From Corynebacterium gottingense (GTDB taxonomy: Bacteria; Actinomycetota; Actinomycetes; Mycobacteriales; Mycobacteriaceae), in the NCBI RefSeq assembly GCF_003693265.1, contig NZ_RDRE01000006.1, forward strand, positions 1 through 64,000: a stretch of DNA of 64,000 nt, written 5' to 3'. The notes under the pieces were generated by a model. The model was not told where the DNA came from. It searched no databases and worked only from the letters and a program-made list of their open reading frames with translations. Below are positions 29,197 to 38,820 of the stretch, piece after piece. Position numbers and translations under genes: made by a program. Numbering within the stretch: the stretch's first letter is position 1; every line of letters begins with the position of its first letter.

Positions 29197-30771
29197 TTAG
29201 CCGGCCCGGCGCTCGCCCCTGCGAGCGCTGTTTCGTGGTTCATCGTAGCGCGCCTGCTCGCGGCGCCTGCTCGGGCGACCTCGTTCGTCGTCGGTGCGGC
29301 GACCGGACCCCGCCGCGCCGCGCGCCGTGACGGGTGTGCCGAAGCGCGCGTCGCGCTGGTTCGGTCGAACGACCCGCCCCGAGCGCGACCCTTCGCGCTT
29401 CCGCGATGCGGTCTTCGGGCGCGGGGTGCCTTGCGTATCGACGGGCCGTGGCTCCCCAATCAACAACAGTTGGTCAAAGAGCGGACGCCCGTAGTTCTGC
29501 ATCGCGGAAACCGCATCCGGCTCGTGGCGCGCCACCGAGGCGAGCACGCCCATGGCGCCGAACGTGATCACCGCGGACGTACCACCCGCGGAGAGCATCG
29601 GCAGCTGGATGCCGGTCACGGGCAGGAGGCCGACGACGTAGCCGATGTTAATGAACGCCTGGGAGACCACAGCGGCCGCCAGCGAGGCAGCCATGAGCCG
29701 CTGCTCCTGCGTCTGCGCGCGGCGCGCGGCCCGCAGGCCGAAGTAGCCGAGCATGGCGAACAGGCAGATCACCAGCGCGCCGCCCCACAGGCCGAGCTCC
29801 TCGCCGATGACGGCGAAGATGAAGTCATTTTGCGCCTCCGGGAGGTAGAACCATTTGGCGCGGGATTGGCCGAGTCCGACACCGAAGAGGGCGCCGTCGG
29901 CAAGCGAAAGAAAGCCCTGGTGCGACTGGAACGCGATGCCGCGCGTGTCCTCGAAGTGCCCGAGGAGCGCGTCGAAGTAGACGTGGAAGCGGTTGGAACG
30001 GAAGCCGCCCGCCGCGAACTGGCTGAAGAGGAAGATCGCGCCGATGCCGGCGAAGATGCCGATCGTGCGCCACGAGATACCCGCGAAGAGCAGGATGAAC
30101 GCGACGACGAGCGCGAACGAGACCGCCATACCGAAGTCTCCCTGCGCCGCGATGAGCGCCAGGCAGATGACCGAGACGACGGTGAAACGCAGCGTGCCGG
30201 TTCCGGCCTGCAGCGGGCGCGTGGCGTCCTTGTTGGCCACCTCTTGCGCGCCCCAGATTGCAATGGCGATGCGGGCGAGCTCCGAGGGCTGCAAGCGCAG
30301 CGGCCCGAGCTCGAGCCAGGACTGCGAGCCCACCGATTCCTTACCCGTGCCCAGCGGCGTAAGCACCGCGATGAGCAGGAAAACCGCCACCCCCATGAGC
30401 ACGACGCTGAGCTTGTGCAAACGGGACGGCGGGATCTTCAACGCGGTCCAGAACGCGACCAGGCCGCCGATGACCATGAGGAGCTGGCGCAGTGCGATGC
30501 TCCACGGTGCCTGGTTGTTCGCCACCGACATGGCCATGGATGAGCTGAGCACCATCACGACGCCGAGGCCGGCGAGGACGAGCACCACAGTGCGGATCAT
30601 GGTGTAGTCCAGCAGCGGGCGCGAGTCCATGAACTCGCCCAGGCGACGCGAGGCGTTGCCCAGCCGGGACTCCTGTCGGACCGCGGCGCTGGAACGCTCG
30701 GCGGGGCGGCGCCCGCGAGTCGCCCCGGCCGGGCGCTCCGACCTCCTGTGATTGTCTGGTTTCAGCGTCAT
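29197..30771 (-). CDS. ftsW: Peptidoglycan polymerase FtsW (SEDS family)
   Basis: Septal lipid II polymerase of the SEDS family working with FtsI; 524 residues. A basic N-terminus of about 55 residues precedes ten membrane helices (about 60-405), with SEDS motifs such as GKESVGSQSWLELGPLRLQPSE and the later AQNDFIFAVIGEELGLWG. The C-terminal ~110 residues are a basic Arg/Ser/Gly-rich tail, as in mycobacterial FtsW, where it binds FtsZ and FtsI. The start is ATG 30771. A far longer open frame continues upstream antiframe to murD and is spurious. Confidence 0.95.
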   Translation of the reverse strand: MTLKPDNHRRSERPAGATRGRRPAERSSAAVRQESRLGNASRRLGEFMDSRPLLDYTMIRTVVLVLAGLGVVMVLSSSMAMSVANNQAPWSIALRQLLMVIGGLVAFWTALKIPPSRLHKLSVVLMGVAVFLLIAVLTPLGTGKESVGSQSWLELGPLRLQPSELARIAIAIWGAQEVANKDATRPLQAGTGTLRFTVVSVICLALIAAQGDFGMAVSFALVVAFILLFAGISWRTIGIFAGIGAIFLFSQFAAGGFRSNRFHVYFDALLGHFEDTRGIAFQSHQGFLSLADGALFGVGLGQSRAKWFYLPEAQNDFIFAVIGEELGLWGGALVICLFAMLGYFGLRAARRAQTQEQRLMAASLAAAVVSQAFINIGYVVGLLPVTGIQLPMLSAGGTSAVITFGAMGVLASVARHEPDAVSAMQNYGRPLFDQLLLIGEPRPVDTQGTPRPKTASRKREGSRSGRVVRPNQRDARFGTPVTARGAAGSGRRTDDERGRPSRRREQARYDEPRNSARRGERRAG

Positions 30772-30827
30772 CGAATGCGTCCTGTGGCCTTTCGTCGTCT
30801 CAACCAGCGTGGTTCGTGTTACTCGTG

Positions 30828-32237
30828 TTAGCAGTGTCTCATTGCTGCGGCGCGAAATTCGTCGCCACGCGCTGACATTCCGGAATACATATCCAAACTT
30901 GCAGCAGCCGGGGCTAATAACACGGAATCCCCAGGCTGCGCTACGGAAGCTGCGAACTCGACCACGTTGTCCATCGCTTCGGCCGGGTCGGTGCTCTCCG
31001 TGACAAAGACGGGCACCTGCGGGGCGAGCCGCTTCAGCGCGTCGCGGAGGATTTCGCGGTCTGCCCCCATCAGCGCCACGGCGCGGAACTGCGCGGAGTG
31101 CTCGTGGATGAGCTCGTCCACGCTCGCGCCCTTGAGCTGTCCGCCCGCGACCCACACCACGGTGCCCGCGCCTGCGAGCGCGGAGTGGGCCGCGTGCGGG
31201 TTGGTAGCCTTGGAGTTGTCCACCCAATCCACGCCCCCACCACTGTGGACGACGGCGCCGCGGTGGTCGGCCACGCGGTACGCGTCCAACCCGTCCTGGA
31301 TGTGGGTGGGCGTCGCACCCTGGGTGAGCGCCACTGCCGCCGCGGCGGCGGCGTCGAGCACGCCCGCGGCCCCTGGGGGCTGGATGCGCGTGGCGGAAGC
31401 GAGGTCCACGGGATCGTCGCCCTTCCAGCGAGAGACCAGCCGGCCACCCTCCACGCCGACCTGGCCGGGCTCGGGGGCGCGCAGCGTGAAGCCGATGACG
31501 TCGTCTCGGCCGGTTGCCGCCACCAGTTTGGTCACCTCTGGGTCGTCTGCGCCGGCGACCGCACTGGGCGCGCGCAGCACTTTCGCCTTGTCGGACGCGT
31601 AGTTGGCAAAGGAGCCGTGCCAATCCAGGTGGTCGTCCGCGAGGTTGAGCAGCACGCCTGCATCGGGGACGAGCTGGGTGGACCAGTGCAGCTGGAAGCT
31701 GGAGAGCTCCGCCACCAGCACGTCCACGCGTTCCTCGGCCAGCAGCGCGTCTGCGACGGCCACGCCGATGTTGCCGCAGGCCTGCGCGCGCTTGCCGGTG
31801 TCGTTCCCGCACTGCGCCATGATTGAGGCGAGCATGCCGGTGGTGGTGGTCTTGCCGTTCGTGCCGGTGACCACCAGCCACTCGCGAGGCGCGCCGAACG
31901 CGCCCGCGCGGTCGAGCCGGAAGCACAGTTCTACGTCCCCGATGACCTCGAGGCCGGCCTGTGCGGCCTGGACGAGCAGCGGGGTGTCCGGGCGCCAGCC
32001 GGGGGATGTCACCACGGTGGCGAAGTCGGCGAAGCGCTCGGCCGCCTCCGCGGTCGTGATGACGGGAGCGCCGGTGGCATCGCGGACCGCGTCGCGGCCC
32101 GACGCGCTGTCGTCCGCGACCGTGTACTCCACCCCGAGGGCGGAAAGCATGCGGGCCGCGCCGAGACCGGAGACGCCGGCTCCGGCGACGAGCACGGGGG
32201 CGTCGATAAGCATGTGCCCCTGCGTCTGGGAGGTCAT
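30828..32237 (-). CDS. murD: UDP-N-acetylmuramoylalanine-D-glutamate ligase
   Basis: Adds D-Glu to UDP-MurNAc-L-Ala; 469 residues, cytoplasmic ATP-dependent ligase. Motifs are VLVAGAGVSGLGAARML near residue 15, VVTGTNGKTTTTGML near 123, and the C-terminal DNSKATNPHAAHSAL near 335. The start codon directly follows the mraY stop. Its first codons (MLIDAP) contain one copy of the dispersed 13-mer GGCGTCGATAAGC (32199-32211) read antisense. Confidence 0.97.
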   Translation of the reverse strand: MTSQTQGHMLIDAPVLVAGAGVSGLGAARMLSALGVEYTVADDSASGRDAVRDATGAPVITTAEAAERFADFATVVTSPGWRPDTPLLVQAAQAGLEVIGDVELCFRLDRAGAFGAPREWLVVTGTNGKTTTTGMLASIMAQCGNDTGKRAQACGNIGVAVADALLAEERVDVLVAELSSFQLHWSTQLVPDAGVLLNLADDHLDWHGSFANYASDKAKVLRAPSAVAGADDPEVTKLVAATGRDDVIGFTLRAPEPGQVGVEGGRLVSRWKGDDPVDLASATRIQPPGAAGVLDAAAAAAVALTQGATPTHIQDGLDAYRVADHRGAVVHSGGGVDWVDNSKATNPHAAHSALAGAGTVVWVAGGQLKGASVDELIHEHSAQFRAVALMGADREILRDALKRLAPQVPVFVTESTDPAEAMDNVVEFAASVAQPGDSVLLAPAAASLDMYSGMSARGDEFRAAAMRHC

Positions 32238-33344
32238 TTACGCGCTCACCCCGTTTTGCGTGAGCCACTCGCCGTAGAACAGCGCGAGGCCGAGCGCGAC
32301 GGCCATGGCGGAGATGATCCAGAAGCGAACCACCACGGTGGTCTCGGCCCAACCGCCGTTTTCAAAGTGGTGGTGGAACGGCGCCATGCGGAACACGCGC
32401 TTGCCGGTCGTCTTGTACGACGCGACCTGGATGACCACGGAGCCTGCCTCCATGACAAACAGCGCGCCGACCACGATCATGAGCAGCTCCGTGCGAGAGG
32501 CCACGGAGAGCCCCGCGACCAGTCCGCCGAGCGCGAGCGATCCGGTGTCACCCATGAAGATCTTGGCCGGCGCCGCGTTCCACCACAGGAAGCCGATGCA
32601 GGCACCAAAGCCGGCGGCGGCGAGGATGGCCAGGTCGAGCGGGTCGCGGACCGCGTAGCAGCCGGGGGTTGCGGACAGCGAGCAGGAGTTGCGGAACTGC
32701 CAGAACGTGATGGCCACGTACGCGGACATCACCAGTGCGGTCGTGCCCGAGGCGAGACCGTCGAGGCCGTCGGTGAGGTTGACCGCGTTGGACCAGGCCG
32801 CGAGCAGGATGTAGATGAACACGAGGAAGACAAGCGTGCCGAGGACGCCGCCGCCGACCGCCAGGTCGATCGTTTCAATGTCTCGCACGAAGCTCAGCGC
32901 GGTTGAGCCGGGGGTCAGCCCCTCGTTGTCGGGGAACTGCAAGATGAGAATGCCAAAGGCGAGCGCGATGGCCAGCTGCGCCACCAGCTTCGCGGTCTTG
33001 TTCAGGCCCAGGTTGCGGTGCATGAACAGCTTGATGCCGTCGTCCGCAAACCCAACGAGGCCGAGCGACAGGGTCAGTCCAAGCACAATGAGGCCGCTGG
33101 CGGTGAACGCCTCGTGCCCGGTAAACAGCGCGATCAGCGAGCTGAGAATGTAGCTGACGGTAATGGCGACGAGGATCGCGATACCGCCCATCGTCGGCGT
33201 GCCGCGCTTGCGCGCGTGGGACTGCGGGCCGTCCTCGCGGATCTCCTGCCCCATGGCCCGCCGGTGGAAATACCGAATGAGCACGGGCGTCAGGAAAATG
33301 GCCACGAGGAAGCTGATAATCCCTGCGCTTAAGACTTGAACCAT
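32238..33344 (-). CDS. mraY: Phospho-N-acetylmuramoyl-pentapeptide transferase
   Basis: Transfers phospho-MurNAc-pentapeptide to undecaprenyl phosphate to make lipid I; 368 residues with ten membrane helices. Family motifs are [13 protein letters not shown], the catalytic loop [17 protein letters not shown] near residue 100, [15 protein letters not shown] near 195, and [12 protein letters not shown] near 265. The C-terminal [19 protein letters not shown] is characteristic. It lies between murF and murD. The 98-bp gap to murF contains a one-mismatch copy of the dispersed 13-mer at 33401. Confidence 0.97.
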   Translation of the reverse strand: MVQVLSAGIISFLVAIFLTPVLIRYFHRRAMGQEIREDGPQSHARKRGTPTMGGIAILVAITVSYILSSLIALFTGHEAFTASGLIVLGLTLSLGLVGFADDGIKLFMHRNLGLNKTAKLVAQLAIALAFGILILQFPDNEGLTPGSTALSFVRDIETIDLAVGGGVLGTLVFLVFIYILLAAWSNAVNLTDGLDGLASGTTALVMSAYVAITFWQFRNSCSLSATPGCYAVRDPLDLAILAAAGFGACIGFLWWNAAPAKIFMGDTGSLALGGLVAGLSVASRTELLMIVVGALFVMEAGSVVIQVASYKTTGKRVFRMAPFHHHFENGGWAETTVVVRFWIISAMAVALGLALFYGEWLTQNGVSA

Positions 33345-33442
33345 TGAAGTGCAACCTTGCTAGAAATTTTTACTGTTGAGTTGTTGAGCGCTGGGCGCAT
33401 GATTATCGACGCCCACCCGCCACCTACGGCGACGAAGACAGA

Positions 33443-34996
33443 TCAGCTACGAGGATAATTGCGTTGGTCGTCCCTTAAGCGATGACCCGCCAGAAGTTCC
33501 TCGGCGACCCTCCACAGCTTGACCGCGTTGGAGGCCTTCACCAGCACCACGTCGCGATCGGCGCGGTGTTCCCAGCCCGACTCGCCCGGCGGCGCGGCGG
33601 ACAGCAGCCGTCGCACGGCGGCGGTGGCCTCCTGCGCATCCGCGACCTGTTGGGCCTGGATGCCTTGTTGTTGCGACCCGAGCAGCAGCGCCTCCATCGG
33701 CGCGGTATGTCCGACGGCGATGAGGTGGGTGACGTGGTAGCGCCCGAGTTCCTCGGCGAGGGCGGCGTGGGCGGCGACCGCGTCGCTGCCCAGCTCCCCC
33801 ATCTCGCCGAGCACCGCGACGGAGCGCACCCCGGGGCGGGCGGCAGCGGTGTAGCCCAGCGCCGCGATGCCGGCGCGCATGGATTCTGGGTTGGCGTTGT
33901 AGGCATCATTGATCACGGTGACGCCGTCCTCGCGCGTGTTCACGTCCATGCGGTTGACCGACACGGAGCGGGCGGCGCTGAGTGCCTCGGCCACCTGGGC
34001 CGCGTCGAGCCCGGCCTGGACGCCGACCGCCGCGGCGGCCAGCGCGTTGGACACCTGGTGGGCACCGAAGACCCCGAGCGAGACGCGCTGGGGTTCCGCG
34101 TCCGGGCAGTGCAGGACGAAGGACGCGCGAGCGATGGCGTCCAGGGTGATGTCGGTGGCGTAGAAGTCGCCACCGCGCGGGCGCGTGGAAAAAGTGACGA
34201 CTCGCGCGTTGGTGCGCGACGCCATGGCGGAGACAAGGTCGTCGTCCGCATTGAGAACCGCCACGCCGCCTTCTTCCGCCGACGGCAGCGCCTCCACGAG
34301 CTCGCCCTTGGCCAGGGCGATGTTCTCGCGCGATCCGAACTCGCCAATGTGGGCAGAGCCGACGTTGAGCACCACGCCGATCTGTGGCGGGGCGATCTTG
34401 GCCAGGTGGGCAATGTGCCCGATGCCGCGTGCGGACATCTCCGCGACCAAGAAGTCGGTGTCCTCGGTGCAGCGCAGCACGGTATAGGGGTGACCGATCT
34501 CATTATTAAACGACCCCGGGGGCGCTACCGTCTCTCCAGCGCGCGTGAGCAGCGTGGCCATGAGGTCCTTGGTCGACGTCTTTCCGGCGGAACCGGTCAC
34601 CCCGGCGATGGTCAGGTTGTGGGTCGCGCTCAGCTCCCGCGCCACGTAGGCGGCGAGCTTGCTCATGCCCTGGACGACGCCCGCGGTGGATCCGTCCGGG
34701 TCCCCGGCAGCCAAGTCGGAGTTGTCACCTTCGCGGGGCGGGACCTTCGGCACGATGATGGCGGGGACGCCAACCTCGCGCGCGGTGAGTGCGGCGACCG
34801 CACCGTCGCGCACCGCCGCCTCGGCGAAGTCGTGGCCGTCCACCCGCGCGCCCCGGAGCGCAACGAACAGGCCGCCGGGGACTAGCTTGCGCGAGTCGAA
34901 CTCCACGTTGCCGGTGACCACCGCGTCCGGGTCGGCCTCCGGGCTCAGCGTCCCGCCGGTGATCTCAGCGATTGTTGCCAGGCTCAGCGGTATCAT
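33443..34996 (-). CDS. murF: UDP-MurNAc-tripeptide-D-Ala-D-Ala ligase
   Basis: Adds the D-Ala-D-Ala dipeptide to UDP-MurNAc-tripeptide; 517 residues. The ATP loop is TGSAGKTSTKDLMA near residue 137. VLNVGSAHIGEFGSRENIALAKGELVEAL near 210 and INDAYNANPESMRAGI near 365 are typical MurF segments. It starts four bases inside the end of murE (ATGA-type overlap), so translation is coupled. The 98-bp gap downstream to mraY has no clear terminator. Confidence 0.96.
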   Translation of the reverse strand: MIPLSLATIAEITGGTLSPEADPDAVVTGNVEFDSRKLVPGGLFVALRGARVDGHDFAEAAVRDGAVAALTAREVGVPAIIVPKVPPREGDNSDLAAGDPDGSTAGVVQGMSKLAAYVARELSATHNLTIAGVTGSAGKTSTKDLMATLLTRAGETVAPPGSFNNEIGHPYTVLRCTEDTDFLVAEMSARGIGHIAHLAKIAPPQIGVVLNVGSAHIGEFGSRENIALAKGELVEALPSAEEGGVAVLNADDDLVSAMASRTNARVVTFSTRPRGGDFYATDITLDAIARASFVLHCPDAEPQRVSLGVFGAHQVSNALAAAAVGVQAGLDAAQVAEALSAARSVSVNRMDVNTREDGVTVINDAYNANPESMRAGIAALGYTAAARPGVRSVAVLGEMGELGSDAVAAHAALAEELGRYHVTHLIAVGHTAPMEALLLGSQQQGIQAQQVADAQEATAAVRRLLSAAPPGESGWEHRADRDVVLVKASNAVKLWRVAEELLAGHRLRDDQRNYPRS

Positions 34997-36522
34997 GCGT
35001 GCTCCTTCTCGGCTCCCGCCGCGTAGCCGTGCTCGGCCAGCGCGCGGCGCATCTCTTCCCTGTCATCAAAGTGGTGGGTCGTGGTTCCCACGATCTGGCC
35101 GACCTCGTGGCCCTTGCCAACCACCACGATCGCGTCGCCGGGCTGCGCCCAGGCGACCAGCTCGTCAATGGCACCGGCGCGCGAGTCGTTCTCCCGGATC
35201 TCGGCGTCTGCTCCGGCGGCCTCCTCCGCGCCCTTGCGCACCGCCGCGCGAATCGTGGCCGGGTCTTCCGTGCGCGGGTTATCATCCGCCACCACGACAA
35301 AATCCGCGCCGCGGGCGGCCTCCGCGCCCATAATCGCGCGCTTAGACGAGTCGCGGTCGCCGCCCGCGCCAACGACAATGCCCACGCGGCCGTCAACTTG
35401 CTTGCGCAGTGTCTGCAGCACCGCGGCGATCGCGGCTGGCTTGTGCGCGTAGTCCACGACCGCGACAAAGTCCTGGCCGGCGTCGATGCGTTCCATACGG
35501 CCGGGCACCGCGGCGTTGGCGAGCCCCTGGATGAACGGCCAGGCGGCCACGCCGCAGGTGGTGGCCATCCCCACCGCCAGCGCGGCGTTGGCCACGTTGA
35601 ACGCGCCCGGCATGGGCAGCCGGAACTCGTAGTCGTGTCCGTCGTGGGTCAGCGCGATGTGTTGCGCGCCGCTCTCCTCCACGGAGACCTGGTGGGCCTG
35701 CACGTCGAGGCCTTCCTGGCCGTGGGTCCCCACGGTGACGGGGTGCGCGGCGCGCTGGGCCATCCGCTCGCCCCACTCGTCATCCACGCACACCACGCTC
35801 TTCTTGGCTGCAAACGGAGATTGCGGGTCGAAGAACAACGCCTTCGCCTCGAAGTAATCCTCCATCGTCGGGTGGAAGTCGAGGTGATCCTGGCTCAGGT
35901 TGGTAAACCCGGCGACGTCGAAATCAGTGCCGCCGACTCGGCCGAGCATCAGCGCGTGCGAGGACACCTCCATCACCACGTGGGTCACACCTTCGTCCCG
36001 CATCCGCGCAAACAGCGCCTGCAGCGCCGGCGCTTCCGGGGTGGTCAGCTTCGACGGGACGTCGCGCCCCGCAATCCGCGTGCCCGTCGTGCCGATCAGC
36101 CCCACCTTGTGCCCCGCAGCGGTCAGCCCGCGCTCGAGCAAATACGTCGTTGTCGTCTTGCCGGAGGTCCCGGTCACGCCGAGCAGGAGCATGCTTTTCG
36201 ACGGCCACCCGTAGACCTCTGCCGACACCTCGCCGAGCACGGCGCGGACGTCCTCGACGACCAGCACGGGCCGCTCGTCTCCGGTGGCGGCGATGATGTC
36301 CAGGCCGGCGGCGTCGGTAAGCATTGCCCCCGCCTGCGAGCCCTCGGCGAACGACGCGCCGTGGACGCGGGTGCCGGGCAGCGCCGCGAACAGCCCGCCC
36401 GGCTCGATCGCGGTGGAGTCGAGGCTGATCGAGGCGATCTGCGTGTCGTCGGCGGGCGGGTTGACCACGCGCGCCCCGGCGATCTGCGCGAGGTGCTGCA
36501 GCGTGGGTGCTTCGGTGTTCAT
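34993..36522 (-). CDS. murE: UDP-MurNAc-L-Ala-D-Glu-meso-diaminopimelate ligase
   Basis: Adds the third stem residue; 509 residues. The motif DNPR in VVADDNPRTEDP near residue 415 marks specificity for meso-diaminopimelate rather than lysine. The ATP loop is GVTGTSGKTTTTYLLE near 115, and the carbamylated-Lys region follows. The start is ATG 36522 with AAGGAGG seven bases upstream; in-frame upstream codons to 36609 lie in the gap to ftsI and are rejected. The meso-DAP it installs would be the target of the amidotransferase LtsA at the end of this window. Confidence 0.97.
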   Translation of the reverse strand: MNTEAPTLQHLAQIAGARVVNPPADDTQIASISLDSTAIEPGGLFAALPGTRVHGASFAEGSQAGAMLTDAAGLDIIAATGDERPVLVVEDVRAVLGEVSAEVYGWPSKSMLLLGVTGTSGKTTTTYLLERGLTAAGHKVGLIGTTGTRIAGRDVPSKLTTPEAPALQALFARMRDEGVTHVVMEVSSHALMLGRVGGTDFDVAGFTNLSQDHLDFHPTMEDYFEAKALFFDPQSPFAAKKSVVCVDDEWGERMAQRAAHPVTVGTHGQEGLDVQAHQVSVEESGAQHIALTHDGHDYEFRLPMPGAFNVANAALAVGMATTCGVAAWPFIQGLANAAVPGRMERIDAGQDFVAVVDYAHKPAAIAAVLQTLRKQVDGRVGIVVGAGGDRDSSKRAIMGAEAARGADFVVVADDNPRTEDPATIRAAVRKGAEEAAGADAEIRENDSRAGAIDELVAWAQPGDAIVVVGKGHEVGQIVGTTTHHFDDREEMRRALAEHGYAAGAEKEHA

Positions 36523-36572
36523 GTGGCCTCCTTGTGTTGGCGGTTGCTGCTGGCTATTAAGTTGTGTCGTGA

Positions 36573-36603
36573 CTGGGCGCTGGGCACTAGGCGTTGGGCA
36601 CTG
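36573..36603. repeat. 14-bp direct repeat between ftsI and murE
   Basis: GGCGCTGGGCACTA is followed at once by GGCGTTGGGCACTG (two differences in 14). It lies in the 92-bp gap between the ftsI stop and the murE start. No function is evident. Confidence 0.55.
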
Positions 36604-36614
36604 CACCACGCACC

Positions 36615-38741
36615 TTACTGCTGCTGCAGCACATACGGCTTCGCCTCCGGGCTCGGCGGGATGTTCTCGTGGTTGAGCAGCCAGGCGGCGATGTCCTTGA
36701 ACACCGGCGCGGCGGACTGGCCGCCGGCGCCGCCTTCGAGGGGGCCGCGCGTCGGCTCATCAAGCATGATGGCAACAACGAAGCGCGGATCGTCGGCAGG
36801 CGCGATGCCCGCGAACGTGATCCAGTACTGACTCTGTGAGTACGCGCCCGTGTCCGGGTCGACCTTCTGCGCAGTGCCGGTCTTGCCGGAGAGCTGGTAG
36901 CCCTCGATCTCGTTGCCCTGGGCGGTACCGTTTTGTACACCGGCCGGGTCGGACTGGAAGGTGGCCCGGAACATATCCACGACGGTGCGCGCGGTTTCTT
37001 CGCTGACCACGCGGTTGGTCGCTGGTGCGGGCTGCTCGATCTGCTCGCCGTCCGGGCCGGTGATCTGCTTGATCACGCGCGGTTCGACGCGCTCGCCGCC
37101 GTTGGCCAGGGTCTGGAACACGCTGGCCATTTGCAGCGCGGACCAGCTCATTCCCTGGCCGATCGGGAGATTGGCAAAGGTGCCGCCGGACCACTGCTCC
37201 AGGACGGGGACGATGCCGGCGGACTCGTTGGGCAGCTCGATGCCCGTGGTCTTGCCCAGGCCGAAGCGCTGCAGGTAGTCCCAATAGCGCTCCTCGCCGA
37301 GGCGCTGCGCGAGCTGCAGGGTGCCCACGTTGGAGGACTTACCAAAGATGCCGGCGGTGGTGTACGGCATGACGTCGTGCTGCCAAGCGTCTGCGACCGT
37401 CACCCCGGCCATGTCGATGGAGCCCGGGACCTGGTGGACCTCCTCCGGGTTGGTCGTACCCTCCTCGATCGAGGCAGCAGCGGTGATGATCTTGGCCACC
37501 GAGCCCGGCTCGAACGGGTGCGAGACCGCGTTGTTTTCAAAGTCGCGGCCCTCCTTGAGCTGCTTGTTCAAGTCGCCGTTCGGGTCGATCGTGTCGGTGT
37601 TGGCCATCGCCAGGACCTCGCCGGTGTGGGCGTCGAGCACGACCGCCTGCGCGTCCTTTGCCTCGGAGTTGCGCTTCGCCTGCTCGAGGGTCTGCTGCAC
37701 GTAGGTCTGCAGGTCCAGATCCACGGTGAGCTCGACGCGTGCGCCGTCGACGGCGGGGACGACGTCTCGCAACGTGCCCGGGATCGCGGTGCCGCCGGCG
37801 GCGACATCCTCCGTGGAGCGGCCATTGATGCCGGTCAGCGCGGCATCGCTCGATGCCTCGAGGCCGAACTGACCCTGGCCGTCCATGGAGACCTTGCCAA
37901 TAATGTTCTCGCCGATCGCGCCGTTCGGGTATTGGCGGATGTCCTGGTTGTCCGCGGCAAGGCCGTGGAACGTGCGGGCCAGCGCGCCGGCAACGTCTGG
38001 GTCGACGTTGCGGACGAGCACTTCGTAGTTGGAGTCCGAGTGCAGCTTGTCCAGGATGTCCTTCGGCTTGACCGAACTTTCTTGGGCATCCGGCCCCGCG
38101 TTTTCGGCAGCATTCTGGTTCCCCGCCTTTGCGCTGGGCTTCGCGCCGCTGGACTTGGGCAGCTCGAGGCCGTCCAGGTCGCTCAGCACGTCGAGCGAGT
38201 CCTCTCCCTCCTCCGGCTCGCGGAGCACGACGCGGTGCTCAATGGCCAGCGGGATCGAGTTCGCCATCTGGCGCAGGCGGTCCTCGACGCGAGCGTCGAG
38301 CTGCTGCTCGATGTCGGATTCGGAGACGTCGTCCTGGCGCATCTTGTACGTCTCCAACTCCGCCAGCTCCTGGCGCAGCACGACCGGGGACACCGTCAGG
38401 GAGCGCGCCTGCATGGTGTAAGCGAGTTGGTTGCCCTCGCGATCAACGACGTCACCGCGGCGGGCCGGGTCGACGTAGACGCGGGCGCGCTGTGTCTGCG
38501 CCTGCTCGCGCAGCTCCGGGCCCCACATGAGCTGAACCCACGCGAGACGAGCGACCAGCACGGCCGCGACGATAAGGAATACGGCCACCACGAAACTGAC
38601 GCGGGCGTTGGTCAGCTTGCGCTGATCCATCGCGCTCCGCGGCAGCTTCACGCTTCCCCCTCCCCGGCGCTTGCCGGGGCCCTTTCGCTGAGGCTGTCGA
38701 GCAGCTGAGCCACGTGGCCGTCGCGACCCCGATTCCACCAC
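36615..38741 (-). CDS. ftsI: Division-specific transpeptidase, class B penicillin-binding protein
   Basis: Cross-links septal peptidoglycan; 708 residues (PBP3/PbpB). A basic N-terminus, one membrane helix at about 45-68 (VSFVVAVFLIVAAVLVARLAW) and a dimerisation domain precede the transpeptidase domain. The active-site motifs are SVAK near residue 413 (nucleophilic Ser), SSN near 467 and KTGT near 617. The pedestal carries an Asn/Ala/Gly-rich insert near 195-225. The start is GTG 38741 with AAGGAGG upstream. It lies between the ftsL-like gene and murE. Confidence 0.96.
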   Translation of the reverse strand: MVESGSRRPRGSAARQPQRKGPGKRRGGGSVKLPRSAMDQRKLTNARVSFVVAVFLIVAAVLVARLAWVQLMWGPELREQAQTQRARVYVDPARRGDVVDREGNQLAYTMQARSLTVSPVVLRQELAELETYKMRQDDVSESDIEQQLDARVEDRLRQMANSIPLAIEHRVVLREPEEGEDSLDVLSDLDGLELPKSSGAKPSAKAGNQNAAENAGPDAQESSVKPKDILDKLHSDSNYEVLVRNVDPDVAGALARTFHGLAADNQDIRQYPNGAIGENIIGKVSMDGQGQFGLEASSDAALTGINGRSTEDVAAGGTAIPGTLRDVVPAVDGARVELTVDLDLQTYVQQTLEQAKRNSEAKDAQAVVLDAHTGEVLAMANTDTIDPNGDLNKQLKEGRDFENNAVSHPFEPGSVAKIITAAASIEEGTTNPEEVHQVPGSIDMAGVTVADAWQHDVMPYTTAGIFGKSSNVGTLQLAQRLGEERYWDYLQRFGLGKTTGIELPNESAGIVPVLEQWSGGTFANLPIGQGMSWSALQMASVFQTLANGGERVEPRVIKQITGPDGEQIEQPAPATNRVVSEETARTVVDMFRATFQSDPAGVQNGTAQGNEIEGYQLSGKTGTAQKVDPDTGAYSQSQYWITFAGIAPADDPRFVVAIMLDEPTRGPLEGGAGGQSAAPVFKDIAAWLLNHENIPPSPEAKPYVLQQQ

Positions 38742-38820
38742 GTGTCCTCCTTGTGTTTGCAGAGCCCTCCTGGCTCTCCGGCGTTGTTACCGATGAGCTG
38801 GCCGGTGCAGGTACCTCATC

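Noticed and set aside
29197..32352. A single 1051-codon gene spanning ftsW and murD
   Set aside because: The first half is murD read in another frame. True FtsW begins at ATG 30771 and murD has its own intact frame.
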